64,000 bases of DNA from Pontibacter aydingkolensis (GTDB lineage Bacteria; Bacteroidota; Bacteroidia; Cytophagales; Hymenobacteraceae): the NCBI RefSeq assembly GCF_019443125.1, contig NZ_JAHYXK010000010.1:62001-126000 (forward strand), in the 5' to 3' direction. Every line of letters starts with the position of its first letter. The first letter of the stretch is position 1. A program made the translations under genes and the position numbers. Below are positions 53,540 to 62,981 of this stretch, one piece after another. The notes beneath the pieces are model-generated. The model did not search any database. It saw nothing but the letters and a program-made list of their open reading frames with translations, and was not told where the DNA came from.

Positions 53540-53585
53540 GCAAATGGGGCAGAGAGTTTATACTTTCTGCCCCATTTGCTTTTAG
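53540..53585 (+). terminator. Terminator after the SoxB-like lipoprotein gene
   Basis: GCAAATGGGGCAG (53540-53552) pairs with CTGCCCCATTTGC (53567-53579), followed by TTTT. Confidence 0.88.
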
Positions 53586-53714
53586 CTGCAACATTGGTTG
53601 CCTACCCTTTATAAAAGTCTAAGATAAAGTACCGCTACCTTATTAACCCTTTATTCAATACAAAGTGCTCTTTATAAGAAGCAGATGAACATTGGATATG
53701 GTTTGCAATGAGGC

Positions 53715-53759
53715 ATAAAACAAAAGAGGGGACGTGTAAAGCCCCCTCTCTTGTTTTAT
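53715..53759 (-). terminator. Terminator for the minus-strand T9SS remnant
   Basis: The 17-bp arms 53715-53731 and 53743-53759 have one mismatch and end in A/T tracts on both sides. Confidence 0.8.
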
Positions 53760-53774
53760 GTTTACTGAATATCC

Positions 53775-55110
53775 TTAATTCGAAGCCTTTACTACTTTAG
53801 TAGCTTGATTTAAGCCAGCACCGTTGAGTTTTAGGATATAGATGCCTTTGTTCAGATGTTTTGGTTTTAGCTCTAGCTCATGAGATCCTGATGTAATCCA
53901 CTCTATTTGCTGATGCACCACTTGTCCTTGCATGTTAACTAATTGTATAGATAGTTCTCCCGCTTGCTGTACATCAACACTGATATTAAAGCTGTCCTTA
54001 AAAGGGTTAGGATACACTTGCTGTAACTTAGTTTGTGTATGCTTCTCACTTTTCAGCACAACTACTTTGCTAACTGCTGTCTTGCCTGAGGCGTCTTTGA
54101 GTTGTAGGCGGTAATACACCACTCCAGAAGTAGCAGATTTATCCTGATAGCTATACTTGGCTAGAACACTGCTTTCATTTCCTTCCTACAAGGTGCCAAC
54201 TTTCACGAAATTCTTGGCATCGGTACTTCTTTCAATCTCGAAGCGTACATTACCTTTTACCGTGGCTGTTGCCCACTCTAAACTTGGAACACCCTGAGCC
54301 AGATTTCCTCTGAAGTATAATAACTCAATTGGAAGTGGATCGCTTACAGGGCCATTGGTTAAGAACCTAAGTGTTACTGGCACACGGGTTGTAAAGCCAT
54401 TACCATCCACTAAATCTACTTGGAAAGTATAAGTACCAGCCACTAGCACAGATGGGTTTGATACCGTGATAACACCATTTGTAAGATTTATGGTAGTACC
54501 AGGAGGAAGTGTGAACCCTGGAACTAACTTAGCGCTTGTAACACCGTTGTCTTGCTCTTTTGCCACTGCAAGCACATCTCCTGTTCTGTGTTGGTCTACA
54601 TATTTAGAAGGTGCATCTCGTAGTAACTTGGGCAGTTTACAGTTATAGTAACACTAGAAGTAGCCGTAGTTGTAATTGAACCGCATGAAGACGTCACAGT
54701 CAAGGTGAATGTGTAGGTTCCTGAATTTAAACCTGTCACGCTAGTAGTTGGGCTGTTTGGTGAAACAATCACAACACCACTTCCTGTTGTGTGCTGAGTA
54801 CTACTTAAAGTCCATACCCCACTGCCACCTTGAGGCGGTACATTTCCATTTAAAGTAGCTGTCAGGTTCTGCCCGCATTTAATAGACCAGTCTGAAGACG
54901 AAGTAGACACAGCGTTACCTTTTACCTCGATAGTAACCTCATTTAACAGCCTAAAGTCATTGGTACAGGTACCAGCTGTTTTCCTAACGGCCACATAATA
55001 ATTATTGATCCCTGCCATGGTGAATGGGTAGGTTACTATGTTTAGCTGAGAGCTCGTACCTGTAACTGGGTCACTTACGGGTGTATTATCTGAACTACGC
55101 GGTATTCACA
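53775..55110 (-). pseudogene. Remnant of a T9SS-secreted surface protein
   Basis: Three minus-strand frames line up as one decayed protein. The 3' part (53775-54122) is a type A C-terminal sorting domain with YPNPFKDSFNISV and KGIYILKL. It is in frame with 54186-54575 through one TAG at 54186-54188. A one-base frameshift near 54630 separates the next part (54596-55018: Ig-like, TSVTGLNSGTYTFTLTVTSS). Upstream codons stay open to about 55105, where a TGA ends them; no start or signal peptide remains. The original was probably a large adhesin-like protein. Confidence 0.75.
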
Positions 55111-55501
55111 CACTTGCTCCTGTGGCATACACCAATTTTGCCCGGACTTATTTCATAAAGCTTGTGTAAGATAGGCAGTTACATGGTTGCCAGTTAAAAA
55201 TTTACCTGAGTCGAAGCTATTTTAAAGAAAGTCACGTAGACAATGGAAATGCACTTACCGAGGCATTATGTCAGCCACTGGTTCCGGATTGTTGTCCTAT
55301 TTTTCCGGAATGCTGAAACAGTTATCTGCTCCAGATGCTGGCCTGAAAAGTATACTATTCTGCCGCTGCGTAGCCAAAATGATTTACATGCTCATCAACA
55401 GGTGACAATTACTGCAGTAGATTTTTAATTATTTGATTACGCAGCTTAGGCGCTGATTGGTAAAACACAAAAAAGATTTATGCAAAAGATTACTACTACA
55501 A
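55111..55501. other. Non-coding gap, no recognised feature
   Basis: These 391 bp lie between the T9SS remnant and the acyltransferase. No terminator, promoter match or coding frame with family similarity is visible; a 61-codon plus-strand frame (55243-55428) looks like chance. Confidence 0.4.
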
Positions 55502-56560
55502 ATGAACAGATTACTTTTTTTGGATTCGCTTAGGGGCTTAGCCGCCTTGGCAGTTGCCCTTTTTCATTATACGTCAGCATATAGAAGCTATTTCGGACAC
55601 AGTTTTTCTGAAAGCTTTGATTTTGACTATGGTCTGTATGGTGTCGAGTTGTTCTTTATGATCAGTGGGTTTGTTATCTTTTTTAGTTTTGACAGGATAA
55701 AGAGCAGCAAAGAATTTTTATTTAACCGGGCAATCCGGCTTTACCCGGCTTACTGGTTTTGCCTGATCATTACTTTTTTTGCAGTCCATAGCTTTGGTCT
55801 TAACGAGCTTGAAACCAGTATTCCGGAGATGCTGGTAAACTTAACGATGTTCCAAAAGCTTTTCGGTGTGAAGGATGTGGATGGGGTTTACTGGTCTCTG
55901 TTTGCAGAATGGATGTTTTACCTGATGATGCTGGTGCTATTTGTGACCAAAAGCCTGAACAGGATACTGTATATCGGCATACTCTGGGTAACGCTGGGCC
56001 TTATAAATCAATTCTTGTTTAGCTTTGGGCCAGCAGCCACGATACTTAACTTACACTACGGCCTCTTTTTTTACGCTGGTATATTGTTCTTCCTGTACCT
56101 TAAAGCACCCGAAAACAGGAAAGTTATTCAGGGGCACCTGCTCTTTACCTGTTTGGCGGCCATTGCCATGTACATGCCCAAAGGAGGCGTTCAGGTAGCC
56201 GTAATAACAAGCTTTTTCGTGCTGTTTTATTTAGGTATAAACGGTAAGCTTGATTTCCTGACAAACAAGGTGCTTTTATTACTGGGAAGCATCTCCTATA
56301 CCTTCTATCTTTTTCACCAGTACATTGGTTATATCATCATCGACCAGACAAAAGAGTTCTTTGGCAGCAGCCTCTTTATCATAGTTCCGCCACTGGTATT
56401 TTCGCTGGCAGCATCGTATGCAATTACAATTTACATAGAGCAACCTATTGTGAAATTCATGAAGAGCTGGTACAAAGCGAAGCAAGGTACACCTGTAGTG
56501 TATGGCGAGAAAACCATTGCCAGTGGTTTTGCCAGTAATAAATCTACCCCTTCCAGTTAA
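55502..56560 (+). CDS. Acyltransferase-3 family membrane protein
   Basis: The 352-residue protein starts at ATG 55502 (MNRLLFLDSLRGLAALAV). This is the usual opening of the acyltransferase-3 (OafA/NodX) family, with the conserved His in ALFHYTSAYR. It has about ten membrane helices and GVELFFMISGFVIFF and FLFNRAIRLYPAYW. Members transfer acetyl or other acyl groups to surface polysaccharides or lipids. An in-frame TTG at 55457 would add a charged extension and is rejected. The gene stands alone and ends at a bidirectional terminator. Confidence 0.9.
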   Translation: MNRLLFLDSLRGLAALAVALFHYTSAYRSYFGHSFSESFDFDYGLYGVELFFMISGFVIFFSFDRIKSSKEFLFNRAIRLYPAYWFCLIITFFAVHSFGLNELETSIPEMLVNLTMFQKLFGVKDVDGVYWSLFAEWMFYLMMLVLFVTKSLNRILYIGILWVTLGLINQFLFSFGPAATILNLHYGLFFYAGILFFLYLKAPENRKVIQGHLLFTCLAAIAMYMPKGGVQVAVITSFFVLFYLGINGKLDFLTNKVLLLLGSISYTFYLFHQYIGYIIIDQTKEFFGSSLFIIVPPLVFSLAASYAITIYIEQPIVKFMKSWYKAKQGTPVVYGEKTIASGFASNKSTPSS

Positions 56561-56609
56561 AAGAATCAGGAAGTATAATTTGTTTGAATAACATTTACCC
56601 GGATATACG

Positions 56610-56645
56610 AAAAAGGGCTTCTACAAAATGCAGAAGCCCTTTTTT
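56610..56645. terminator. Bidirectional terminator
   Basis: AAAAGGGCTTCT (56611-56622) pairs with AGAAGCCCTTTT (56632-56643), with A and T tracts outside. It serves the acyltransferase gene (+) and tRNA-Ser (-). Confidence 0.88.
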
Positions 56646-56656
56646 AACATTTGTTG

Positions 56657-56744
56657 CAGAGAGCAAGGGATTCGAACCCTTGATACCCTTTTGGGGTATA
56701 CACACTTTCCAGGCGTGCTCCTTCGACCACTCGGACAGCTCTCT
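56657..56744 (-). tRNA. tRNA-Ser (anticodon GGA)
   Basis: The minus strand folds as a class II tRNA of 88 nt. Acceptor AGAGAGC pairs with GCTCTCT, discriminator G. D arm TCC-GAGTGGTCGAA-GGA, anticodon stem CACGC/GTGTG with loop CTGGAAA, a long variable arm (TACCC/GGGTA), and T arm with GGTTCGAATCC. CCA is not encoded. The 5' end is chosen so that all seven acceptor pairs form. Confidence 0.95.
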
Positions 56745-56813
56745 TTTTGTACTGCAAATATAGGCTATTATGCAGCACTTCTGCAAACCAAGGTGCTTTA
56801 TACTTATTATAAA

Positions 56814-57881
56814 CTATAAAGTTATTTCGCCGCGCAGGTTTTCGCACAGTAACATTCTTGTTTCTTCGTGGCTCAGATCCAGCCCCAGCACGTACATCAG
56901 CTTGGTAATGGCAGCCTCTGTGGTAATATCTGCACCACCAATAACACCCATGGTCAGCAGGTGTGTGCTGGTCTCGTATTGCCCCTGTATTACACGCCCT
57001 TCGTCACACTGCGACACATTCAGGAAATGTATGCCTTTATCCAATGCCTCCTGTACAAGCTCCAGAAACCAGGGTGCAGACGGTGCATTGCCCGATCCAA
57101 ATGTCTCTAACACCACTCCTTTCAGGCCAGGTGCCTGTAAGGTGCTTTGTACTGTTAGTGGGGTAATACCCGGAAAAAGCTTAAGTATAGCTACTTTATC
57201 GCTTAACTCGCGGTGCACGCGTAGCGGTTGCTTTGGGTGCGGAAGTATATTTTCAGAATCATACTCTATATCAATTCCTGTTTCGGCAAGCGGCGGATAG
57301 TTATCAGACTTGAATGCATCAAAATGGCTGCTCTCTACCTTTTTGGCTCTGTTGCCCCGCAGCAACAGGTCCCGGAAGTATATGCACACTTCGGGCACTA
57401 GGCTCTGGCCACTTTGCTTTGTACCGGAAATTTGCAAGGCTGTGATCAGGTTCTCACGGGCATCTGTTCTAATTCGGCCAATCGGTACCTGGGCACCGGT
57501 AAATATCACAGGCTTTTGCAGGTTCTCGAGCAGGTAACTTAACGCCGATGCACTGTAGGCCATGGTATCGGTTCCGTGCAGCACCACAAAGCCATCATAC
57601 TTTTCATAGTTCTCTTCAATTAACTGGGCCAGCATCAGCCAGTCGGCTATGGTAACGTTAGACGAATCAATGGCAGGCTCCATGCTCATGACGGTAAGCA
57701 AGTAATTAAACTGGCTCAGTTCCGGCACGTGGTCCAGTATCTGCGAGAAGTTGAACGGCACCAGGTGCTGCTCTACTTTATCGTATACCATCCCTACCGT
57801 ACCACCTGTGTAAATGATCAGGATAGAGGCTTCCGGGTGCAGCGGTGTAGCCGTATCGATGTGTACCTGAACTACCTCCAT
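56814..57881 (-). CDS. ansA: Type I L-asparaginase
   Basis: The 355-residue protein has both catalytic Thr motifs: IIYTGGTVGM near residue 28 and VLHGTDTMAYSASAL near 100. Further conserved stretches are FTGAQVPIGRIRTDA and GVVLETFGSGNAP. There is no signal peptide, so it is the cytoplasmic type I enzyme, hydrolysing asparagine to aspartate and ammonia. The tatD gene lies 2 bp upstream on the same strand; the pair is probably one operon. Confidence 0.93.
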   Translation of the reverse strand: MEVVQVHIDTATPLHPEASILIIYTGGTVGMVYDKVEQHLVPFNFSQILDHVPELSQFNYLLTVMSMEPAIDSSNVTIADWLMLAQLIEENYEKYDGFVVLHGTDTMAYSASALSYLLENLQKPVIFTGAQVPIGRIRTDARENLITALQISGTKQSGQSLVPEVCIYFRDLLLRGNRAKKVESSHFDAFKSDNYPPLAETGIDIEYDSENILPHPKQPLRVHRELSDKVAILKLFPGITPLTVQSTLQAPGLKGVVLETFGSGNAPSAPWFLELVQEALDKGIHFLNVSQCDEGRVIQGQYETSTHLLTMGVIGGADITTEAAITKLMYVLGLDLSHEETRMLLCENLRGEITL

Positions 57882-57883
57882 GG

Positions 57884-58651
57884 TTATAGTTTGAAAAGGT
57901 TTAACGCATTGGCTGTTGTCTTTTCAGCTACTTCGTCCAGGTCTTTATTCATCAGTTCGGCCACGCGTTTTGCCACCAGCGTTAAGTACAAGGGCTCGTT
58001 TCGTTTGCCTCGGTGCGGTACCGGTGCCAAGTACGGACAATCGGTTTCCAGCACCAGGTTATCCAGGTCAACATGTGGCAGCACTTTGTCAAGGCCGCCG
58101 TTCTTAAAAGTAGCCACGCCGCCAATGCCCATCAGAAAGCCTAGCTCTTTTACTTTCTCCGCCTCCTCTGCTGTACCCGAAAAGCAATGGAAAATACCTT
58201 TGAGTGAACCATCCTGTGCTGCTGCAATTATTTCGTAGGTCTCGTTAAAGGAGTCGCGGGTGTGCAATACGATGGGCAGTTTATACTTTTTGGCCAACTC
58301 TACCTGTACTTTAAGCGCTTCCTGTTGCTGTGGCAGAAAGGTTTTGTCCCAGTACAGGTCTATGCCGCACTCTCCTACTGCTGCAAAAGAACGCTTGCTA
58401 AGCCAGTCCTCCACTAAGTACAATTCACGCTCAAAATCCTTAGTAACTGAGGTCGGGTGCAGGCCCATCATCGGAATGCATTGCCCCGGAAATTGCGCCT
58501 CTGTTTCCAGCATCACATCAATGGAAGTATGATCGATGTTGGGCATGTAGATCTTGCTCACGCCATCTTCTGCTGCTCTTCTTACGGCCTCTGCCCTATC
58601 ATCTTTAAACTGCTCCGCATAAATATGCGCGTGCGAATCAATCAAGTTCAT
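57884..58651 (-). CDS. tatD: TatD family metal-dependent DNase
   Basis: The 255-residue protein matches the TatD family. Metal ligands are in DSHAHIY (His6, His8 region), AVGECGIDLYW (Glu), VLHTRDSF (His), IFHCFSGTAEEA (His) and LETDCPYLAP (Asp). TatD enzymes are 3'-5' DNases involved in DNA repair or turnover. It is the first gene before ansA, separated by 2 bp. Confidence 0.95.
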   Translation of the reverse strand: MNLIDSHAHIYAEQFKDDRAEAVRRAAEDGVSKIYMPNIDHTSIDVMLETEAQFPGQCIPMMGLHPTSVTKDFERELYLVEDWLSKRSFAAVGECGIDLYWDKTFLPQQQEALKVQVELAKKYKLPIVLHTRDSFNETYEIIAAAQDGSLKGIFHCFSGTAEEAEKVKELGFLMGIGGVATFKNGGLDKVLPHVDLDNLVLETDCPYLAPVPHRGKRNEPLYLTLVAKRVAELMNKDLDEVAEKTTANALNLFKL

Positions 58652-58727
58652 TTATCGGTTATCATTAACATTGGCAATGACCAATGTAGTACTACAAAGT
58701 TTGCGGGTGCAAGTTAAAGTTAATTGC

Positions 58728-59105
58728 TGATTGTTTAATTGTTGAATTATTGGATGGTTGATTTCTTTCCTGGCGCAAGTCTTAAGCGCAGCGTGATTTG
58801 TGACGTGTCATGATTGGAAGTCTTCAGACTTCCGTGAGCCATACTTTATACTTTGTAAAATAGCAGCTATACTTCCGCAAGTCTGAAGACTTGCCTCCAT
58901 GTACCAGCACAAGTGACACTTCGTTTAACACTTGCGCAATGGAATAATAAAAAAACAAGGAACCAACAACGAATAACCAACAACGAATAACCAACAACCA
59001 ATAACGAACCCAATCGCTCTGTAGCAGAGAAGACGCAAAGTATTGCGTCTCTACATTCCCGAATAACAAATCACCAATAACGAATAACCAACAACGAATA
59101 ACGAT
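58728..59105. repeat. Cluster of dispersed palindromes and direct repeats
   Basis: The gap between tatD and a glycosyltransferase gene holds the GGAAGTCT-TC-AGACTTCC palindrome (58815-58832, shared with 14.24 kb), its relative GCAAGTCT-GA-AGACTTGC (58877-58894), the palindrome AGACGCAA-AGTA-TTGCGTCT (59031-59050, shared with 14.33 kb), and several direct copies of CCAACAACGAATAA. The start (58728-58765) carries an ATTGCTGATTGTTTAATTG motif that recurs at 60.85-60.95 kb. Confidence 0.65.
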
Positions 59106-59123
59106 ATTGCGCTTCTAACCTCC

Positions 59124-60215
59124 CTAATATTTTCGTCCCTTCCATACTGTCTTTACCGGCAGGTAGTAGAACACCAGCAAAACGATGGAAGTTATCACGA
59201 GGTAGATTTCAAAAACAAAGTACTCCCACCAGGCTGCAGAACGGTGCAGGCGGCGCAGGCATACATACAGGAAAACGCTTTGCATGATCAGCTTTGCGGT
59301 AAAAACGGCCAGTACCACTCCCGCCGAAGTATGAAAGCCAAACGGCAGCAGCACGGGATAATAAGCCGAGTGCAGTACTAGTATGATGGTCATATACACA
59401 GGCAGGTGCATGGCGCCTTTCATCCAGCGTTTGCGTTGATGCATGAACTGATTAAAGTCTGTGGCTGGTGTAGATAAAGCCAGTACTTCATTGCTGTACA
59501 CGTTCCGGAAGCCCCAGCCTTTTTCGAGAATTTTGTTAAAGATGGCAATGTCTTCAGTGATGGAAAATGGTATACTTTCAAAACCTCCTACATCTTCGTA
59601 AGCTTCGCGGCGCAGCAGCATGTTGTTGCCCATGGTGGTAACAGGCTTATTCAGGTCCGAGACTACCTGCATCAGGCCCAGTGCATACAGCCAGTCCAGG
59701 GCCTGCAGCTTTGCAAAGAGGGTATGCTCCTGCGTGGTGGTGATACCCGTAACTACACCCACCTTATCTGTTAACGCACCCAGCATACCCTTAACCCAGG
59801 TAGGCGGCACGGCAATATCGGCATCAGTATAAAAGTATAAATTACTGGTTGCCAACCTCGACAGTTGCGCCAGCACATTCTGCTTGCCTTTAAGCTGGTT
59901 TATACTTTGGGTAATATTAATGCAAGTATAGTAGGGTTTGTCCTTTATAAAGGCTTTTATTACCTCCTGTGTGCTGTCGGTGCTGCCGTCGTTGCCTATC
60001 AGCACTTCTATTTTCACTTTGGGGTAGTCCAGCGCTTCTATGGCGGTGAGGCAGCGGGTAATGGTGTGCCCCTCGTTGCGGGCAGCTATCAGTATACTTA
60101 TGCGGGGCAGTTGATCGGGATCGGAAGTATAGCGCTTGCGGTTTACCAGTAGCAAGACCAGCAGCACCAGGAATAGGGTAAAGAAAAGTATAAAATAGGC
60201 TACAGATACGATCAT
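59124..60215 (-). CDS. Membrane glycosyltransferase, family 2
   Basis: The 363-residue protein has an N-terminal helix (about 4-23), a GT2 catalytic domain with ISILIAARNEGHT, IGNDGSTDST, YTDADIAVP (DxD), ITEDIAIF (catalytic Asp region) and QRKRWMKG, then three C-terminal helices. The QxxRW motif marks processive or CESA-like GT2 enzymes. It overlaps the polysaccharide deacetylase gene by 4 bp, so they are translationally coupled and probably make or modify a surface glycan together. Confidence 0.9.
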   Translation of the reverse strand: MIVSVAYFILFFTLFLVLLVLLLVNRKRYTSDPDQLPRISILIAARNEGHTITRCLTAIEALDYPKVKIEVLIGNDGSTDSTQEVIKAFIKDKPYYTCINITQSINQLKGKQNVLAQLSRLATSNLYFYTDADIAVPPTWVKGMLGALTDKVGVVTGITTTQEHTLFAKLQALDWLYALGLMQVVSDLNKPVTTMGNNMLLRREAYEDVGGFESIPFSITEDIAIFNKILEKGWGFRNVYSNEVLALSTPATDFNQFMHQRKRWMKGAMHLPVYMTIILVLHSAYYPVLLPFGFHTSAGVVLAVFTAKLIMQSVFLYVCLRRLHRSAAWWEYFVFEIYLVITSIVLLVFYYLPVKTVWKGRKY

Positions 60216-60847
60216 AAGGTCTCGAAAGTATAGCCGAGACCAGTAAAATGTTCCAGGTACCGGGGCAGGGCATACATCATGTTTCGTCTTGCTTTAAGGC
60301 TGTCGTGAAATACGATGATACTCCCGTTTTGGGTGCTTTGGATGGATTTACGCAGGCACTTTTCAGGTGAGAGGCTGTTGTCGTAGTCGTTGGTGAGCAC
60401 ATCCCACATAATGATCTCATACTTACTTTCGAGCTGCCTTGCCTGGTTTTGAGTAATGCGGCCATAGGGTGGCCTGTACAAAGGCTTTGAGCCTGGTAAA
60501 GTATACTTTTCTAGTTCCTGCTGGCATTGCGCCACATTCTCTAAATATGGATTTAACTCTGCACGCCAGCCATTCAGGTGGTTATAAGTATGATTGGCCA
60601 GCACATGCCCCTGCTGCTGTATTTGTGTGGTTATCTCCGGGTATTTTCGCACATTGTCTCCAACACAAAAAAAAGTGGCTTTTGCCTTATACTTCTCTAG
60701 TTGGTCCAGCACCCATGGTGTTGCCTCCGGTACAGGCCCATCGTCAAAAGTTAAATATAACAGTTTCTCCTCCGTAGCTTCCCTGTGCCAGGTATACTTC
60801 GGCCATAGCTTTTTAAAGAAAGCAGGAGTTTTGTAAAGGCGGATCAC
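60212..60847 (-). CDS. Polysaccharide deacetylase (NodB domain)
   Basis: The 211-residue protein has the NodB motifs: YLTFDDGP (catalytic Asp and metal Asp), ANHTYNH (metal His pair), YRPPYGR and a final VFHDS. Such enzymes deacetylate N-acetyl-glucosamine residues in chitin, peptidoglycan or exopolysaccharide. It has no clear signal peptide, though an N-terminal aromatic segment could associate with the membrane. The downstream glycosyltransferase gene overlaps by 4 bp. Confidence 0.9.
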   Translation of the reverse strand: MIRLYKTPAFFKKLWPKYTWHREATEEKLLYLTFDDGPVPEATPWVLDQLEKYKAKATFFCVGDNVRKYPEITTQIQQQGHVLANHTYNHLNGWRAELNPYLENVAQCQQELEKYTLPGSKPLYRPPYGRITQNQARQLESKYEIIMWDVLTNDYDNSLSPEKCLRKSIQSTQNGSIIVFHDSLKARRNMMYALPRYLEHFTGLGYTFETL

Positions 60848-60951
60848 TCTTGATTGCTGGTTGTTAATTGTTGATTGCTAGACCTGCAAAGATAGCATAC
60901 TTACCAATTATTCTTTTTAACAATTAAACAATCAACAATCAGCAATTAAAC
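60848..60951. repeat. AT-rich imperfect inverted repeat
   Basis: GATTGCTGGTTGTTAATTGTTGATTGC (near 60850-60877, one piece shown) faces a complementary AACAATTAAACAATCAACAATC stretch (from about 60921). The motif also occurs near 58730. It separates two same-strand genes. Confidence 0.5.
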
Positions 60952-62175
60952 TCACTTAAACCTGCACGAGAGCAGTGTAATGTCGTCGTTGAGGGCGGCT
61001 TCTTCGTTGTAGAGGTTAATTTCTCGGAGCAGTTGCAGGTGCAGCATCTTGGAGCTTAGAAAACGGTTACGCTGCAGGAATTCTATACTTCCTTCTATCC
61101 CAAACTCAGACTCGTCCTCGTCGAACACTTCTGTAAGGCCATCAGTATAGCACAGCAACACCGAATTGCGGGGCACTGTAATGCGCGTTACCGACATAAA
61201 GGGCAGCACATCGAATACACCCAACATGGTACAGCCTTCGTTCAGCAGGCGGTGCGTATTGTCTTCGTAAAGCAGTATCGGCGAATTGTGTCCGGCATTT
61301 ACATAGCACATCTCCCTGGTTTTGCGGTTATACAGGGCCAGGAACATGGTTATGAACTTCTCGGCAATCGCGTTGCGGTAAATCAGGTTATTGAGTTCGG
61401 CAACTACGGTATTCAGGTCAGAGGTCTGGCGAAGTATGGTTCTCAGGCCTGCCTGGAAATTAGACATTAGCAACGAAGCCGGTACGCCTTTACCCGACAC
61501 ATCAGCCACGCAAAACACAAAGTTATCGGCATCTATCTCAATAAAGTCGTAGTAATCGCCGCCAATAGAAGAATGGGGTATGTAACTGGCGTAAATGGCT
61601 ACATCCTTGTCGTTGGGCAGCGACTTCGGGAAAAGCATAGACTGCACCTCCCGGGCAATCTCGATCTCACGCCTGATGGATTCCTGAGCAAGGCGCTGGC
61701 GGGCCATTTTATGGTTCTCTATCGCCACCAGCATAATATTACTGACGGTCTGCACAAAGTTCAAGGCTTCCATGTTAGAATAGTACGGCTGAATTTTGCC
61801 GATCATGACAAAAGCCAGCACCCTGCCGTTGTGGAAGATCGGTATCACGATTTCGAAGGCACGCCACTTTTTATCAACGCTTAATTTAGAAGTCCGCGTG
61901 ATCTCTTTCAGGTCAAGTATAGTTTCCGGAATGTCCTGTTTTGTGAAGTCCTGCTCCGTACCGAAACATACTTTGCACTCCCATTTCTCATCGTGCACAA
62001 ACAATACAAGACGGCTAATCTGTAACTGAGCCAGCAGGGTAAAGCGATAAATCTTATAAAGGGCAGGCTCCGGCAGGTTATCGTTGATGGCCTGCGTAAT
62101 TTCAAGCAAGGCTGATAGCTCCAGCTTCTTCAGGTTCAACTCCTGCTGTATACTCGGTAAGGTTACTTCAGCCAT
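60952..62175 (-). CDS. GAF-SpoIIE (PP2C-type) serine phosphatase
   Basis: The 407-residue protein starts at ATG 62175 (MAEVTLPSIQQEL); an upstream TTG at 62247 is less likely. Residues about 25-170 resemble a GAF-type sensor domain. A short linker helix (REIEIAREVQSMLFP) leads to an RsbU/SpoIIE phosphatase domain with SIGGDYYDF, VADVSGKGVPASLLMS, NAGHNSPIL and CYTDGLTE. Such proteins dephosphorylate anti-sigma-factor antagonists. No partner kinase or STAS gene is adjacent. Confidence 0.9.
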   Translation of the reverse strand: MAEVTLPSIQQELNLKKLELSALLEITQAINDNLPEPALYKIYRFTLLAQLQISRLVLFVHDEKWECKVCFGTEQDFTKQDIPETILDLKEITRTSKLSVDKKWRAFEIVIPIFHNGRVLAFVMIGKIQPYYSNMEALNFVQTVSNIMLVAIENHKMARQRLAQESIRREIEIAREVQSMLFPKSLPNDKDVAIYASYIPHSSIGGDYYDFIEIDADNFVFCVADVSGKGVPASLLMSNFQAGLRTILRQTSDLNTVVAELNNLIYRNAIAEKFITMFLALYNRKTREMCYVNAGHNSPILLYEDNTHRLLNEGCTMLGVFDVLPFMSVTRITVPRNSVLLCYTDGLTEVFDEDESEFGIEGSIEFLQRNRFLSSKMLHLQLLREINLYNEEAALNDDITLLSCRFK

Positions 62176-62981
62176 TGAAAATCTTTTGTTTAAGGTCGTG
62201 TACGTTGCCTGGGCCGCTAATACTGGTTTAAAGACCTGCACCTGCAAACGAATGCTTATACTTTGTAAAACTATAAAAAACTGCTCTTAGCGCCATCCAG
62301 CTGAACACCTTCGTCTAAACTCATACCATACATCGTTGCATGAAGTTGCACGCTAACCATAGGTAAAAAACAACTGCCTCAGTAATTAAAGCCGGGGCTA
62401 TTGCCAATGATGCCATAATAGCTATTTAAACAGACATATTGAGTTGACCATCCTGAAATTTACTAGTTCGCAGCAATATTTCCGGTATGTTGTTAGCTTT
62501 TTTTTCGATTAAACTGCCCGCATTTTCCCTTACCTCTCGATCTGCCAGTGTCTACGCAAACTATTACACTGCCAACTAAATGCTTTCAAATAGCTCCTTA
62601 TTGAGACTGTAACTATTAGCCGTGGTAATTGTTATGCATGCCATTCATAAAAATCAGTCTGCTAACCTGCAAAAGGGCGTGCCAGGCATGCTCAACTTAG
62701 ATCCTACATAGCCGACATTAAAGTTACAAGTCCTAAAACCAACACTAATCACGAGGAAATAAAAACGTTTTAATCACTGATATTCAACCATCTAAACACA
62801 GCCATAAACAATAACACTTTAAGTGAAAAATAGTATCTGTTTTCAGGAGGCATTACATTTTTAGGCCAGGCACCCAAAACTGCAAAAAAAATAATTCGGT
62901 ATGAAATTTTTGTAGGGCTACCATACCTGGTAACAGTTTAACCGTTATGCCATCAAATATTCAAGATGTCTTTAACTGGGA
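62176..62981. other. 806-bp gap, no recognised feature
   Basis: The upstream region of the phosphatase gene is AT-rich, with no family-like coding frame, tRNA, repeat or convincing riboswitch. It presumably contains the phosphatase promoter (one TATACTT at about 62258) and the end of the downstream minus-strand unit. Confidence 0.4.

Noticed and set aside
55243..55428. 61-codon frame as a real gene
   Set aside because: No family-like features or promoter; composition looks non-coding.
56657..56744. tRNA-Ser as attachment site of the sulfur island
   Set aside because: The island edge is 3 kb away, no integrase gene or duplicated tRNA 3' end was seen, and other genes lie between.
62176..62981. 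Riboswitch or small RNA gene in the 806-bp gap
   Set aside because: No conserved fold or strong hairpin with T-tract could be recognised by reading; a covariance-model search would decide.
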